Below, piece by piece: positions 1 through 10,681 of a stretch of 64,000 nucleotides of DNA (positions within the stretch are counted from its first letter, which is position 1; each line of letters starts with the position of its first letter). The notes beneath the pieces are model-generated. The model was not told the DNA's origin. It ran no database searches and was given only the letters and a program-made list of their open reading frames with translations. The position numbers and the translations under genes were made by a program. This DNA comes from Pinus tabuliformis (lineage: Eukaryota > Streptophyta > Pinopsida > Pinales > Pinaceae), in contig CM062808.1 of assembly GCA_031772625.1 (NCBI GenBank), positions 474,297,655-474,361,654 on the forward strand. Reading direction: 5' to 3'.

Positions 1-1120
1 GTTTAAAAACAAACTCTTCAGCTGGCTCATCAAATTTAAGCCTTTTTGAGGCCTTGGCTTTCTTGGTGCTTTCTTGTTCTGACTGTATCAACTCAATTTG
101 AACTGGTAGAGAATTCTCAAAGTCAATAGCCTGTAATAAGGCATTTAAACTTCCCTTGGACACTGGACTTTCTTTGACTGCTACAGCTTTACCTTTTTCT
201 TTATTCATCTGGCTTCTTGTTCTTATCCTTGAGGCTACTTCAGATGTGCTTGTTTCAAGTACAGTCTTTTTACCATGAGCTTTTTCCTTAGTTGATTGCT
301 GAGGTTGATCTTGGATGATGAGTGGCTTTACTTGTTTTCTTACTTGTGAATTTGGAACTCTTTTAGCTCTTGCTTCTGTTTGGAGCTCAACTATTGTAGA
401 ATCTCTAGCAGGTAGAGGAGTGAGGCCAGTTTGGCTTTTGAAGCCAGCCATAAAAATGAACGAATTCGAATCTCTCTCTACCTTTTGGAGCCCATCTAAA
501 ACTAGTAGTTTGATCAAACCATGATGAAACAAAGAGGTTTCACAATCCTCTTTCCTCAGTTGTACCTTATCACACATCTTACTCAAACTACGGAAAAGAT
601 AAAAAGGTAGGTCTATGGATACCTTCCCGGTGAAATGCAAAAGGAGTTTAAAATGGTAAGAGTAAACCTTGTTATACCTTCCTTCACAAGTCAGATATTT
701 CTATATGCAGGTGAGTAAATGAGCATAATATTCTTTGACATAACTCCTGGGCACTGCCTTACTTAAATCTTCATTTACAAATTCATCCTTCAAAAACTCC
801 TTGCAAGGATTCATTTCAAACTTGAAATTTTTAAACCATTGCTCTTGTCCTCGTGGGATCTCTGTCACAGTAGATATCACTTCTGGTGAAACGTGCAATT
901 CTATCATGGCTACCTTTGAATTCAAGCCTGTGAAGTTAAGTGCAAATTCTTTAGTTACCTGTGCGTGCCCTCCTTGTAACTTTTTGCAAAAATTCCAGCA
1001 CCCGGCCTTTTTAAATGCTTTCTCCACCTCTTTATTTCTCAGCGTTATATCTAAGCCTTCAGGCTCAGTCCTTAGACATTTTCCGGATCTGTGCTCCTTT
1101 TTCTCCATTGATTCTTCCAA
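1..1120 (-). pseudogene. TE-associated protein of unknown function, module copy 1 (open past the window start, one internal stop)
   Basis: The first segment starts at a Met at 1120 and ends at a TAG at 701-703. The same frame then stays open to base 1, so only one nonsense codon interrupts at least 370 codons. Residues read HRSGKCLRTEP near the start, then SPEVISTVTEIPRGQEQWFK, then (after the stop) CEGRYNKVYSYHFKLLLHFT, and finally a lysine-rich tail. These align in order with the genes at 36965-37810, 59646-60359 and 61996-62886 (HRSGKHVRDEP, TPETISVATGIPNIGEQWHK, KGRFSRLYAYHIRFLMHFT). I do not recognise a function. It is antisense to the pol of element A that starts at about 1784. The true start could be elsewhere, because no transcript evidence is visible. 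Confidence 0.6.
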
Positions 1121-1783
1121 ATCTTCGCAAACAATAACTACCAGCTCTGGTTGGAATTGTGATTCAGCTTCTATTTGAATTCAGCCTCGCTTGATTATCT
1201 TTGCAGTTGAATTTTAAATTTTTCCGTTTAAAATCTTTCAAGTTGTAATCTTGCAGATTTGTCATTTCATGCAAGACTTACGACCATCATTAAGTTTTAT
1301 GCACGGTGGTCTTTCTTGGAAATGATGATTCATGCGTATCAATAGATCTAGTGGTGGTGATAGTGGCAATGAGTGGTGAAATGTGATAAGAGGGGTACAT
1401 GAGCTGACATGAGAAGACACAGCCTATGACTCACCTAACGGATTTGACATTTTGGGAAAGATTCGCTGCGGAATGTACGAATCCATGATTTCGCAGCGCT
1501 GTCAGTTTTAAATTTGAATGATGTGCTGCGAAACTGCCTAATCAGGATTGCGCTGCGAAATTACAAAAAGGCACGGTGACTAACATAAGATAACAAGTGG
1601 CTATAAAACAATGGTAGATGGAGGAGAACCAATGGGAGCTGAGAATAACTTGACTCAAAAACTCTTCAAAACTTCAGATTCTAAGGCAAGAAAATTAAAA
1701 CAAAAAATAAACTAGCACTGACCTTTGTCATCGGGCTAGGATTAAAAGTTACATATATCAATTTTAGTTCTAAGTGATAACAT
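1121..1783. other. Noncoding upstream part of module copy 1
   Basis: No ORF. The stretch resembles 42120-42790 in N1 in the same order: an AT-rich leader, a cluster of GCTGCGAAA words (about 1460-1560), and a final shared string TTCTAAGTGATAACA near 1770. Homology stops there, where element A's pol linker begins. This may be the promoter region of the antisense gene at 1-1120 (inference). Confidence 0.45.
1460..1562. repeat. Cluster of GCTGCGAAA words
   Basis: Four near-identical words occur in about 100 bp: CGCTGCGGAA, TTTCGCAGCGC (inverted), TGCTGCGAAACTGC and GCGCTGCGAAA. The first two form an inverted pair around a 15-bp spacer. The same word recurs at 42430-42575, and as a perfect palindrome at 41458-41491, both in N1. 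Confidence 0.7.
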
Positions 1784-2341
1784 ATGGGAATCTTTGCAAT
1801 GACTCCACCGAATTTTCTTTCTAATTTTTCTGAGGTAAATATGATTACATCAAGCACTACACAATCTCAGGATCTGTGGATAGTACCTTTAGAGTCTGAG
1901 TTATCCTCCTATGGTAGTGAGATGCCTTTGATCCCTTTTGAATTGGCTTATCAGGCAGTACAATAATTTTTTGACCCATCGTCTACAGATATTGATCAAG
2001 TGGATATGATCAATGAAGATTATTCTCCTTTGCCTTGGTTAGAACCAGTTTCATTCTCTGATCCTTTCAATCATACGTTTCCAACTAATGAAAGTATCAT
2101 GGAGGTCATGACTTTAGATGAAATTCCATGGAACGATCACCATCATCGTTCATCATTTCTACCTAGCCCTGACAAAATTGAGAATGATTTTTCAAATATG
2201 TTTTCACCTGAGATAGTAAATAGTCTAGAATCACCCATTTTAATATTTCAATCTGAATTCGAAAGAAATTTTGGGAATATATTTGCTACCATTTCCATTG
2301 ACATCTCAATTAAACAGGGATTGTTGAAAATATTCACATAG
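1784..2341 (+). pseudogene. Pol linker between protease and RT, element A
   Basis: Two in-phase open segments (1784-1966 and 2000-2341) are separated by a TAA near 1965. They encode an acidic, Pro/Ser-rich stretch ending in a DISIKQGLLKIF-like segment just ahead of RT. This matches the variable region that precedes RT in Tat-type Ty3/gypsy polyproteins. No protease motif (DTG or DSG) is visible here, so protease is lost or lies upstream of the break. Confidence 0.55.
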
Positions 2342-2399
2342 GTGCCTCGTGCTCAATCGAATAAATATGAACATATAAGGCCCTATTTCAAGAATTCTG

Positions 2400-3377
2400 C
2401 AACATTTTTGCCTGGTCCTATGAGGAAATGTCAGGAATTGATCCAAGCATATTAATAAATGAAACCAAGACTTACCTGGATGCCAAGCCTATCAGACAAT
2501 GATTAAGTCTAGTGCATCCAAGAAAATATGTTGGGATTAAAGCTGAGATCGAGAAACTACTCAAAGCAGGTTTCATCTACCCAGTTCCCTTAACTGATTG
2601 GGTATCCAATATCGTGCCTGTTAACAAGAAACATGGAACCATTAGAGTATGTGTCGACTATAGGGATATCAATAAGTCTTGTCCGAAAGACAATTATCCT
2701 ACTCCATATATCGATCAAATCATCGACGAATGTGTCGGAAATGAAATATTTTTACTCATGGATGCTTTTTTTACTACAATCAAATCAACATAATCCCATC
2801 TGATCAACATAAAACCACATTCATTTTCCCATGGGGGACTTTTTCCTATCAAAAACTCCCATTCAATCTAAAGAATGCATGTGAAACTTTTCAACGGGAT
2901 ATTTCTTATGCATTTCATGATATCAATCATATTGTGCAACCGTATTTGGATGACTTTATAGCTCATTCATTGAGATGGGAAGACCATCCAATGCATTTGA
3001 GAGAAATTTTCCTCAAATGTCGCTATTACAATATTCGATTGAATCCACATAAGTGTGTTTTCTGTGTGCAATCTGGTAGATTGCGAGGGTTTCTTGTTTC
3101 AAAGGAAGGCATTCATGTCGATCCATTGAAGGTTGAGGTTATCTTAAATTTACCTCCTCCTTCCAATCTACGCCAACTCCAAAGTTTGCAAGGGAAAGTA
3201 AACTTTCTAAGTCGATTGATCCAGAACTATGTCGAGTTGACTAAGGGTTTTACTCAACTTTTGAAAAAGGGCATCCCATTTATTTGGGATGAACTGGCTC
3301 AAAAATCCTTTGATGCACTTAAATATGCGTTGACCCATACACAACTATTGTATCCTCCCGATTATCACCGAGATTAA
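2400..3377 (+). pseudogene. Reverse transcriptase, element A
   Basis: Ty3/gypsy RT in pieces. IRVCVDYRDINKSCPKDNYP is the fingers/palm part, with the first catalytic Asp region following at LLMDAFF. A frameshift region follows (2793-2934), then QPYLDDFIAHS, which retains the YLDD active site, and then GFLVSKEGIHVDPLKVE of the thumb/connection. Family assignment rests on these motifs and on the downstream order RNase H then integrase. Several stops and a frameshift make it non-functional. Confidence 0.85.
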
Positions 3378-3675
3378 TTTTTATACTAACAGTGTTCGAT
3401 GCCACCATTGGTATGGTCTTAGTTCAAGACGACAAGTCAAATGAAGAGCATCTGATGTATTACTTAAGTTGTAATTTAACCAAAACTGAAGTAAAATATG
3501 CACATGCGGAGAAATTGGCCTTGATAGCTGTTCAAGTTATCCAATGTTTCCGTCACTACATTTTATTGCAAAAAACTACTGTAATTTATGATTGCAACCC
3601 CATGATTTACATTCTTACTAGACAATTGTTGGGAGGGGAGGTATTCCAAATGGATAGTCATCCTACATGAATTCC
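3378..3675 (+). pseudogene. Ty3/gypsy RNase H (first RNase H), element A
   Basis: FDATIGMVLVQ, then YYLSCNLTKTEVKYAHAEKLAL (positions 3392-3530), then the HYILL tether strand. This is the usual RNase H next to gypsy RT. It is separated from RT by a stop/frameshift at about 3376 and ends early at 3668. Confidence 0.75.
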
Positions 3676-3965
3676 ATTTGGAATTCATTAAATCCAAATC
3701 TAAGAAATCATTAGTATTTTTTGAGTTATTGTGTGACTTTCCCCATACTGAAACTGAAAACGTGCCAGAAGATTCTCTTCCAGATTAGTCTCTCTTTCTA
3801 ATCAATATTTCTGATCCCTGGTATGGAGATATAATCATTTATCTCCATACCCAAACATTTCGGCCATAAATGAGTCAAATTGATCGTCATCGAATCCAGT
3901 ACCAATCCCAGCAACAAAATTTTGTTAGCGACACACTTTATCGTCGTGGTGTCGATTCTATTTTC
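3676..3965 (+). other. Connection between RNase H and integrase, degenerate
   Basis: No long open frame. Short stretches resemble the normal RNase H-integrase connector (for example the frame around 3760-3840), but stops prevent a firm call. Confidence 0.35.
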
Positions 3966-4973
3966 TGACGATGTTTAAATCATGCAGAAGCTAAAAAGGC
4001 ATTGAATGAATGACATTCTGGAGCTTGTGGTGGTCATATGTTGGGGTTTTCCACTGCTCAAAATATCTTGCGCGCAGGGTATTTCTGGCCATCTATGTTT
4101 AAATATTGTATAACTGCGGTCCGTAAATTCCATAATTGTCAAATTTATGATCAAAAAATGTGTGCACATCCAACTCCTCTTCACCCAATCATTGTTTTTA
4201 GTCCTTTCGCTAAATGGGGCATTGACTTTCTTACATGTAAAACTCACTTATTTTACAAAATGAGCCGAGGCGATGCCTACATACAAGGATGACATCCATT
4301 TTCATGTTCAATCATGTAATTGCTCTGTTCATAGTACCAGGGGCTATCGCCACGGACCATGGTAGCCATTTTGAAAAACATATGTTGACCAATATTACCA
4401 CCAAGCTAAGCCTGCATCATAACAGTTCTACCCCGTATTACCCACAGGAAAATGGCCAAGTGGAAGTTGTTAACAAGTTTTTAACCACCATGATTAAACA
4501 GATTATCAGGACTCATAAATGATAATGGCATCTAATGCTACATCCATCCTTGTGGGCATACCGCACTACAACAAAAACTTCAACTAGTTTTACTCCTTTC
4601 CAACTTGTCTACGACATGGAAGCAGTTTTGTTGATTGAATGTGAGATACCGTCTTTGAAACTGGCAATTGAATTATTACCATCTACTTCTGTACTTATCA
4701 CATCTCGATGAGACTCATTGTGATGTTGCATTAGCTAGCAAGGCCCAAAAGAAACAAGTTAAAGCACAGTATGATCAGAATGTAAAACCTCGTTCGTATG
4801 CAAAAGGTGATTTAGTCTTGGTCTGTGATCAAGAGAATGATAAGTTAGGTGCTAGAAAATTTGAGCCTATGTGGCATGGCCCTTATATTGTAAAATGTGC
4901 ACTGGAAAAAGGGGCCTATGAACTAGTGGATTATGACGGAATTCCTTTGGGCCTAGAAATGGTCTTTCCCTAA
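3966..4973 (+). pseudogene. Integrase with GPY-type C-terminus, element A
   Basis: The zinc-binding region shows GACGGHMLGFSTAQNILRAG...KFHNCQIYDQK. The catalytic core shows WGIDFLT (first Asp), ATDHGSHFEKHM (second Asp) and YYPQENGQVEVVNKF (Glu region). The C-terminal part at 4760-4973 has KGDLVLV...KFEPMWHGPYIV, the GPY/F module. The second Cys of the HHCC finger appears to be Tyr (CQIY). Frameshifts occur near 4290 and 4520-4670. Confidence 0.8.
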
Positions 4974-5129
4974 AGAAATACTATGCTTAGATTGTTTGGT
5001 GAAACATTTGTATATTACTGTACCATAAATTTTCATATGACAACTTTTAGTGCTTTTGTGATTTTTTGCTACTTCTCCTGCTTATCTTGTGTTACACCTT
5101 ATTTGCAGATGTCGACATTCCCCTAGACT

Positions 5130-5515
5130 TGCATTGGCTTCATTCATGGCACTATTCGTAGTACTCATAATTTTTCTTCTGCAGCTTGAGTCATATATTC
5201 ACCCACAGACGAGTTAGTTTCTATTCATGGGATATGCCTCGGTCGAACAATGAACAATATTGCAGAATATAGTGCAGTGATTGAGCTATTATATTATTCC
5301 ATTGCATTTGGCATTCATCGATTGATCATTAGGTTAGATTCACAACTCATGGTATTACATTTGAATGGTGTTTATTCAGTTAGAAGTGCTTCCATGTTAA
5401 GGATGTTTTTGCGGGTTCGTCTCTTGGAATGAGAATTTTATTATATTGAGTATCAACATATTCTAAGAAATTTAAACACATTAACATATGCATTAACTAA
5501 TTATGTGTGAAATTG
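5130..5515 (+). pseudogene. Second, archaeal-type RNase H downstream of integrase, element A
   Basis: The open segment at 5250-5432 has NNIAEYSAVIELL (Glu region), then HRLIIRLDSQLMVLHLNGVY (Asp region), then FLRVRLLE. The frame can be followed upstream to about 5145 and downstream to 5515, with stops. The last catalytic Asp position reads NTLTYALTNYV, where the family normally has D in the fourth motif. A second RNase H is a known feature of the Tat lineage; here it lies after integrase, whereas E2 has it before RT. Confidence 0.7.
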
Positions 5516-5744
5516 GCACTTGTAAAACATTTGTAAATAAATAAATGCAATATTCACTCATATATTTTACAAGATGATCAGAAATAGAAGTAGTAGGATT
5601 TTCATTAAATAAAAGTCTGTAAATAAGTGTGGCTTTTACAAAAAAATTCATCAAATGACATGAGGTCCCGTGGCCTTTATTTTCCTAACATGTCGACACA
5701 TCATCATAAATAAAAAATATAGCCCTTAGACTAGTCACTATGCA
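5516..5744. other. AT-rich spacer after pol
   Basis: No ORF, and repeats are limited to short A/T runs (AAATAAATAAATG at about 5534). It separates the sense pol from the antisense ORF. Confidence 0.4.
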
Positions 5745-6953
5745 TGATGGTGATCATGGTAGCATACAATAGCACGTGCTACTCGTCGTACCAAACAACT
5801 AATAGGACCAGGAACTCCTACAGTATGCCTCTGGTAGTGGAGAGGAAGATCATCTATAGCGACATCTGGAATGTCCAGAGTCAACCTCTCAAGGTTGTGC
5901 TCTATCTCTGTCAATGTATCTTTTGCATCTGGGTTTTGTACTATGGGGGAAACTGGCTACTCATCACGCTAGTCATATCTACATAATCGAGCTGGTCTCA
6001 CTGGGGCCACATCTGCATGATCATTTTGGATAATTAGTTGGATGCCAAAAATAAAATAAAAAATGAAAATATTAAAATCAACCAAAATGTGAAGTTTTTC
6101 CTATAGCACCCCACTTCATCCCAAGAGGTAGTGGCATGTTCGGATCTCCTATGTAGTCCATCCCTACATACAGAAATTCCTTGATCATGATGATATGGCT
6201 TTCCAGCCACTCGAAGAAGTCAGGAGTAAACCTGATAGTTGGTCCTTCGTGACCTCCATGGTGTGCCATAAGTGTACCCCATTTTAGCATGCAAGGGTCA
6301 TGAGGCCCTCCTCTCTCTATAGATACCTGTGGAGCAAGAAGAGGAATCTGCTCCAAAGAAAATGAAATAACGAAGCCACCATACCTGAAGTTTTTGAGTC
6401 TACTCATTATGACCCTAGTTAGTTTCCCCTTCAAGTTAGCAACTACAACCTCACACCAGTTAAATATGGTACCATTAAAACAATCCACAGAAGTTTGCAT
6501 CTGAGCCTTAGTGAGAAAATGTAAAGCTTCACTACCACACAACTGTGAAACAGTAAACCCGATGGCTTTCAAAGGAATATGAGATATCATCTTGATATCA
6601 ATTCGACCATCTTTGAGAGCAGCCCCATCAGTGTAATATTGTATCAAATAGGTAGCTTTGGTCTCACCACCGCGCCTATGGCCATACGAGCTGATTTCCT
6701 CGCCATGACATGGAAGTCCACTGAGGAATTAAATTTCATCAACATAGATGACAAGTTTGTTGTCTTCGACTATAAAACATTCTTCCTGAACATTCCACTT
6801 ACCTACCATCCATTCAAGTAAGTCTAGTTGGGCCCTCATGCCCGAAATGATGAAAAAATTGTATAATCCACAATCTGTCAAGGTTTGTATGGTTGTTGGG
6901 TAATTGAGAGCAAGTATATCTTGTTCTTCATGCTCACACTCTCTCCATTCCAT
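5745..6953 (-). pseudogene. Antisense plant-mobile-domain-like accessory ORF, element A
   Basis: It starts at Met 6953. The first part reads DILALNYPTTIQTL, CGLYNFFIISGMRAQ and LLEWMVGKWN, then VIYVDEI followed by one TAA (near 6729), then FLSGLP..GEE, and continues open to about 6078 (TKAQMQTSVDCFNGTIFNWCEVVVANLKG, then MPLPLGMKWG). A further coding-looking tail occurs in another frame at 5745-5930 (TEIEHNLERLTLDIPDVAID). The fold-level motif (strand, D/E-x-I, SGLP, GE) resembles the plant mobile domain found in several Ty3/gypsy elements; I assign it by pattern only. It is antisense to A's pol, as are accessory ORFs in other Tat elements. Two disruptions make it a pseudogene. Confidence 0.6.
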
Positions 6954-7059
6954 GTTTATGGTTCAAAAGGCTGCAATTAAACATTAAAGATCATTCGAAA
7001 CAATCATAGAGAGATTTAGCAAAAATTTGAGGGTGTTTTCATTTGTTTTTTCTTTCCCT

Positions 7060-7190
7060 TGGCGCTGTGCACAACTAGCTTTAATGGACAGTATGCATGT
7101 GCACAGTTTCTTTCCTTGAAAATGTGCACATAGCATTAAAAAAATATTTTGGTGTGCGCAGGCCTGATGAAGGGTACCTGCGCACATCGA
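7060..7190. repeat. Cluster of GTGCACA / TGCGCAC words
   Basis: Words repeat in about 130 bp of noncoding sequence: GCGCTGTGCACA, GCATGTGCACA, GTGCACA, GTGTGCGCAG and TGCGCACA. The word differs from the ones in N1 (GTACGCA) and E2 (GCGCGGCGC), but the arrangement is alike. Confidence 0.6.
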
Positions 7191-7399
7191 GGGTGAAAGA
7201 CATTTTAGAAAACCCTTCCCAAAAATCCAAAATCGGTAGTGAAAAGCTGAAAATTTGACATGAAAATGAAGAGCCCAGATAAGCCATTTACCTGGTGAAA
7301 GCGGCTTGCGATTTCATCCAATGGTTTTCCTGGAATCAGCTTTAGAAGTTTCTGGTAAAAAATGGCTTCTATCTCACTCAAAATGGTAAAAATGCAAAT

Positions 7400-8150
7400 G
7401 GTGAAAGATTTTTACTTTTTTGGAATTTTATAAGTTTTTAGGGCTAATTAAATATTATTTTAAACCTATTAACTTTTTTAAGTCCGATTTTAAAAATGTT
7501 TTCATTTTATTGTTGAGCAGAGATAATTATTTTGAATTTAAGTGTGCAGGTTACGGGATAATTACGGAAACAGATCATTTTGGTACTGAGTACTGTTTAT
7601 CACTTTTTCAAACTCATTAAAACTTGTGAAGAAGGAAAACCATGGAATTCTCTTTACACCGTTTTCAGACTCCTTAAAAATGAAAAGATAGTCAAGTACT
7701 TGATTGTTCGAACTCGGAAAAGTAAATGAACAACTGTCCTTTCAGTATAAGTTGACCCCTTTTACGGAATGAACAAGACTATTTACGAAAACGGTATATG
7801 CTAACCAATCATGGCCAATAGATTTCTCTCTTGCATTATTTTATCCTTTTTCAGGCTTGAGGGAATAAATTTATGAAAAAGAACATTGTGGAGTTTACTT
7901 ACGTTTTTCTTCTGACTCCCTAAAACTGAAAAACATCAAGCTTTACTTTCTCTGGGCTCATTAAAATTTTACGTAAAAGAACTAAATGAGTTTCCTTTTC
8001 ATGTCTTTTCAAACTCTTTAAACATGAAAATGACATCGAGTTATCCATCGTAAAAATTAAACAGTATAGGACTCATTAAGCATGATGAAACTGAACCACA
8101 CCTTCTTAGGGTTCGTTAAAAATACTTTGGAGGACTTGTCTGAAAGATGA
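7400..8150 (-). repeat. Hairpin-unit array of element A (inverted relative to the N1 array)
   Basis: Degenerate 45-60 bp units contain text of the form ACTCATTAAAACTT. Read on the - strand, each is a TTTTAATGAGT-like start with a matching ACTC(A) about 25 nt later. Clear pairs are TGAGT/ACTCA at about 7582-7615, GGAGT/ACTCC at about 7891-7920 and GAGTTT/AAACTC at about 7987-8015. The orientation relative to element sense is the same as in N1 (43140-45140). Confidence 0.65.
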
Positions 8151-8500
8151 GCTTATAGGACAAGCATATGTTATCCTCCTCAAGCTTGTAAGAAATAAAG
8201 AGGTACTTGCCAGTAATGGTGGGGGGAAAAGTGAGAAAGAATCTTTGTTTTTCATTTGTAAAAGGCAATATGTCGCTCTTGAACATGACACTCTGTCACT
8301 TTTGTGTCCGGGTTGGGAAATCCATTTGTTACTCAGCTAACCATACCTCATTGAAATTATTCAGTTGGGTTGGGTTTTTATTTTTTGAGTCAAATGTTGC
8401 CAAGTCATCATGTTGTGCCTCTGATATGTTCAAGAGAAGTTCAACCTTAGTCAAAATTACTTTGCTAGTCCTCACCTTCAGTTGCATCAACCATCCCTGA
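8150..8500 (+). repeat. Region alpha: noncoding 3' segment shared with N1
   Basis: This is the reverse complement of 42790-43060 at moderate identity; for example GGACAAGCATATGTTATCC here faces its complement near 43030-43050. The small ORFs in it do not look like genes. In A it runs almost directly into region beta; in N1 an accessory module lies between the two. Confidence 0.65.
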
Positions 8501-8529
8501 GACAATCCTGAATTACTCTAAATTGTTGT

Positions 8530-9231
8530 TCTTCAAAACTTGACATGAGTTTTTTGTCATAGGCCCTTCTACAATGGATGCTTCCTATCAACTTCATCTC
8601 ATTATCTAGGAAGATGATCTAGAAACCTTCAGTACCTTGAGGCCTGCATGCCTTAATGGTAGCTTTCTCGCTTTCAATGATGGGTTCTCATCATTGGCCT
8701 TTGATCAAATGATTCTATGAGTGTTCGACATCAAATCATCTATTCACACTTCATAGATTATAATGGAAGTACCTTGAGAGCCATTGTCATTATTGGTAGT
8801 TTCTCTCGCGCTTGTTAACAATTCACATCATTGACCGCTAATCAAGTGGTTTCTACCATGTTCAATTTTGAGACATTCACTTGCATGGCTAGATTCGTAC
8901 TACGGATCGAGAGATGGAGATCAAGACCCTGGATCTAGTTTCATCCATCTAGGCTGCATGGAGTTATTAAATATTCATGATTGTAAACATAAATCCATTC
9001 ATGGCTACATCCATACTATGTCATCTTTTGACATGGATCTTCAGATGTATTTTCATACTATGCTTTGAGACATTTATGTTCTGAATATGGGAATGCCTAC
9101 CTCAGTGATGATATTATATATTCCATTGTAACATTTGTTTGATTTTTTTAGGTCTTCGATTGTAGTCTCTAACCCAAACATTCACATGATAAAGCACTTC
9201 AGTCATCAAAATATGTCTTCTGACTTTGTGC
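8530..9231 (+). repeat. Region beta: 3' untranslated segment before the PPT
   Basis: Homologous, as reverse complement, to 39377-40110 in N1 and 32596-33060 in element B. It contains two or more diverged tandem units of about 130-150 bp built on GTACCTTGAG...AATGGTAG...TCATTG and GTTCGACATCAA. No ORF is convincing. Confidence 0.65.
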
Positions 9232-9245
9232 TTTAGGGGGAAATC
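9232..9245 (+). promoter_or_regulatory. Polypurine tract of element A
   Basis: TTTAGGGGGAAATC lies directly before the LTR start TGTTACAC. The same layout occurs on the - strand at 39360-39376 (N1) and 32581-32595 (B). This is the plus-strand primer site of the family. Confidence 0.8.
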
Positions 9246-9348
9246 TGTTACACATAATTTTGTCACATTAGGTAAATGACCATCGGTTTGGATCTCTTAC
9301 TATCCGCACATGTATTTCAGAGCACTACCCTGCAAACTTTGAAACTAA
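9246..9348 (+). repeat. 3' LTR of element A, first part
   Basis: It starts TGTTACACATAATTTTGTCAC, like the N1 LTR start TGTTACACTAAAATTTGTCAC on the - strand. It is interrupted by Copia-1 at 9349 and resumes at 15492. Confidence 0.75.
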
Positions 9349-10529
9349 TGTTGAGATTGCAACAAGATGATGGAGCTTAGTGAAAAGAGTCGCCTTCACT
9401 AAGTGGGCCCGCAGGCTATTTTTGGCGCAAGTCTATTTTTAGACTATGTCTATTTTTAGACATATGGATCATGTCTATGGATTGCAGGTTGCTGTTTATG
9501 GATGATTGATCAAGTTGGGAAAAAATAGATGGACTTCTATTTTTGATGAAAGTGTGAGTGATCAAAGTCTATTTTTAGCCTGGCTGTCAAAAATAGAAAA
9601 GTCAAATATTATTATCTCACAATAATATTTGGACTATAAACTTAATCTTATTCTCTTGGAGCACTTCAGTTTGAGCTACAGAGGTGGCACATGCAGCTGT
9701 CAGAAGGAAATACACTTTTCTTATGAGTCAGTTGAGTTTTTGCATGCATGAATTCAGTTAGAACTCAATCAGTTGAGTTTGGTGGAGTTGATTGTGGAGT
9801 TGATGGAGTTGTGTTCAGTTTAGCTTTGTTAAACTGGTTGTATTTAGTCTAACTGGCAAATAGACTAGATATGAGTTGGGTGAATTAGTTATTAATTAAT
9901 TCACAAGTTATTAACTCATAATACAACTAATGAATAGATCAATTAACTCAGTTGCATGTCAGTGCATGTTCAGTTCAACAGGGACAGGTGGTAGAGAATC
10001 AGATTGCTATCAGTTGTGACTATAGTTGTGCACGAGATCTTGCACAATCAAGGGATTGAGTATGCCAATGAGTTTGCTCACGTATTTGCCCACATTATAG
10101 CTTGTGCTCATGTCCAAAAAAGTGTGAGTGACTATTTTGCAGGTGAAAAACGAGTTTGGTGAGCCATTCTCATCAGTTCTTGAGCAGGTATTGAGCAGTG
10201 GAGGCAGGCAAGCAGTGGAAGAGATTTGGAGATCAAATCTGAGCTGTATTGTGTGTAACAGAGGTGGAGATACTTGTGAGAAGTATTATGTTGTGTAATG
10301 TTACATGACTCAATCATTAATATACAGATAGTTGGGGTTTTTAGCGAGATGCTTTCCCCAGGATACAGACTGTGTTAATGTGTGAATGCTCTTGATGTTT
10401 TATTGTTATTGATGATGCTATATTGATGATCAACGTAGAGGATCTTATGTATTGTGTATGTATTCCGCAATAGTACATGATCAGGATAATCTCTGTTGAA
10501 TATGTGTTAAATTATTCAAAATTTCTACA
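9349..10529 (+). repeat. 5' LTR of Copia-1
   Basis: 1181 bp, TGTTGAG...TTTCTACA. The first 300 bp carry several copies of TCTATTTTTAG, some as the self-complementary GTCTATTTTTAGAC (about 9430-9462 and 9570). Motifs built on GAGTTGAT recur at 9780-9810. These are likely U3 promoter repeats (inference). Confidence 0.95.
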
Positions 10530-10541
10530 TGGTATCAGAGC
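10530..10541 (+). promoter_or_regulatory. Primer-binding site of Copia-1
   Basis: TGGTATCAGAGC follows the LTR end without a gap. This is the usual copia site complementary to the 3' end of initiator tRNA-Met. Confidence 0.95.
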
Positions 10542-10681
10542 TGCTTGATTTGTAGAAGAGATTTTTACAGGATATCAAGCGAGGATTGATCATCAGATCT
10601 ACTATTCAGGAAGTGTTTACATTCTATTTCTTCAGGCAGAGTCTGTAATCGGGCCAGGTAGCCTCTGGATTCATCCTTCCT

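Noticed and set aside
5744-5986. + strand ORF of 80 codons
   Set aside because: It is the shadow of a better-looking antisense frame (TEIEHNLERLTLDIPD) that continues the mobile-domain-like ORF.
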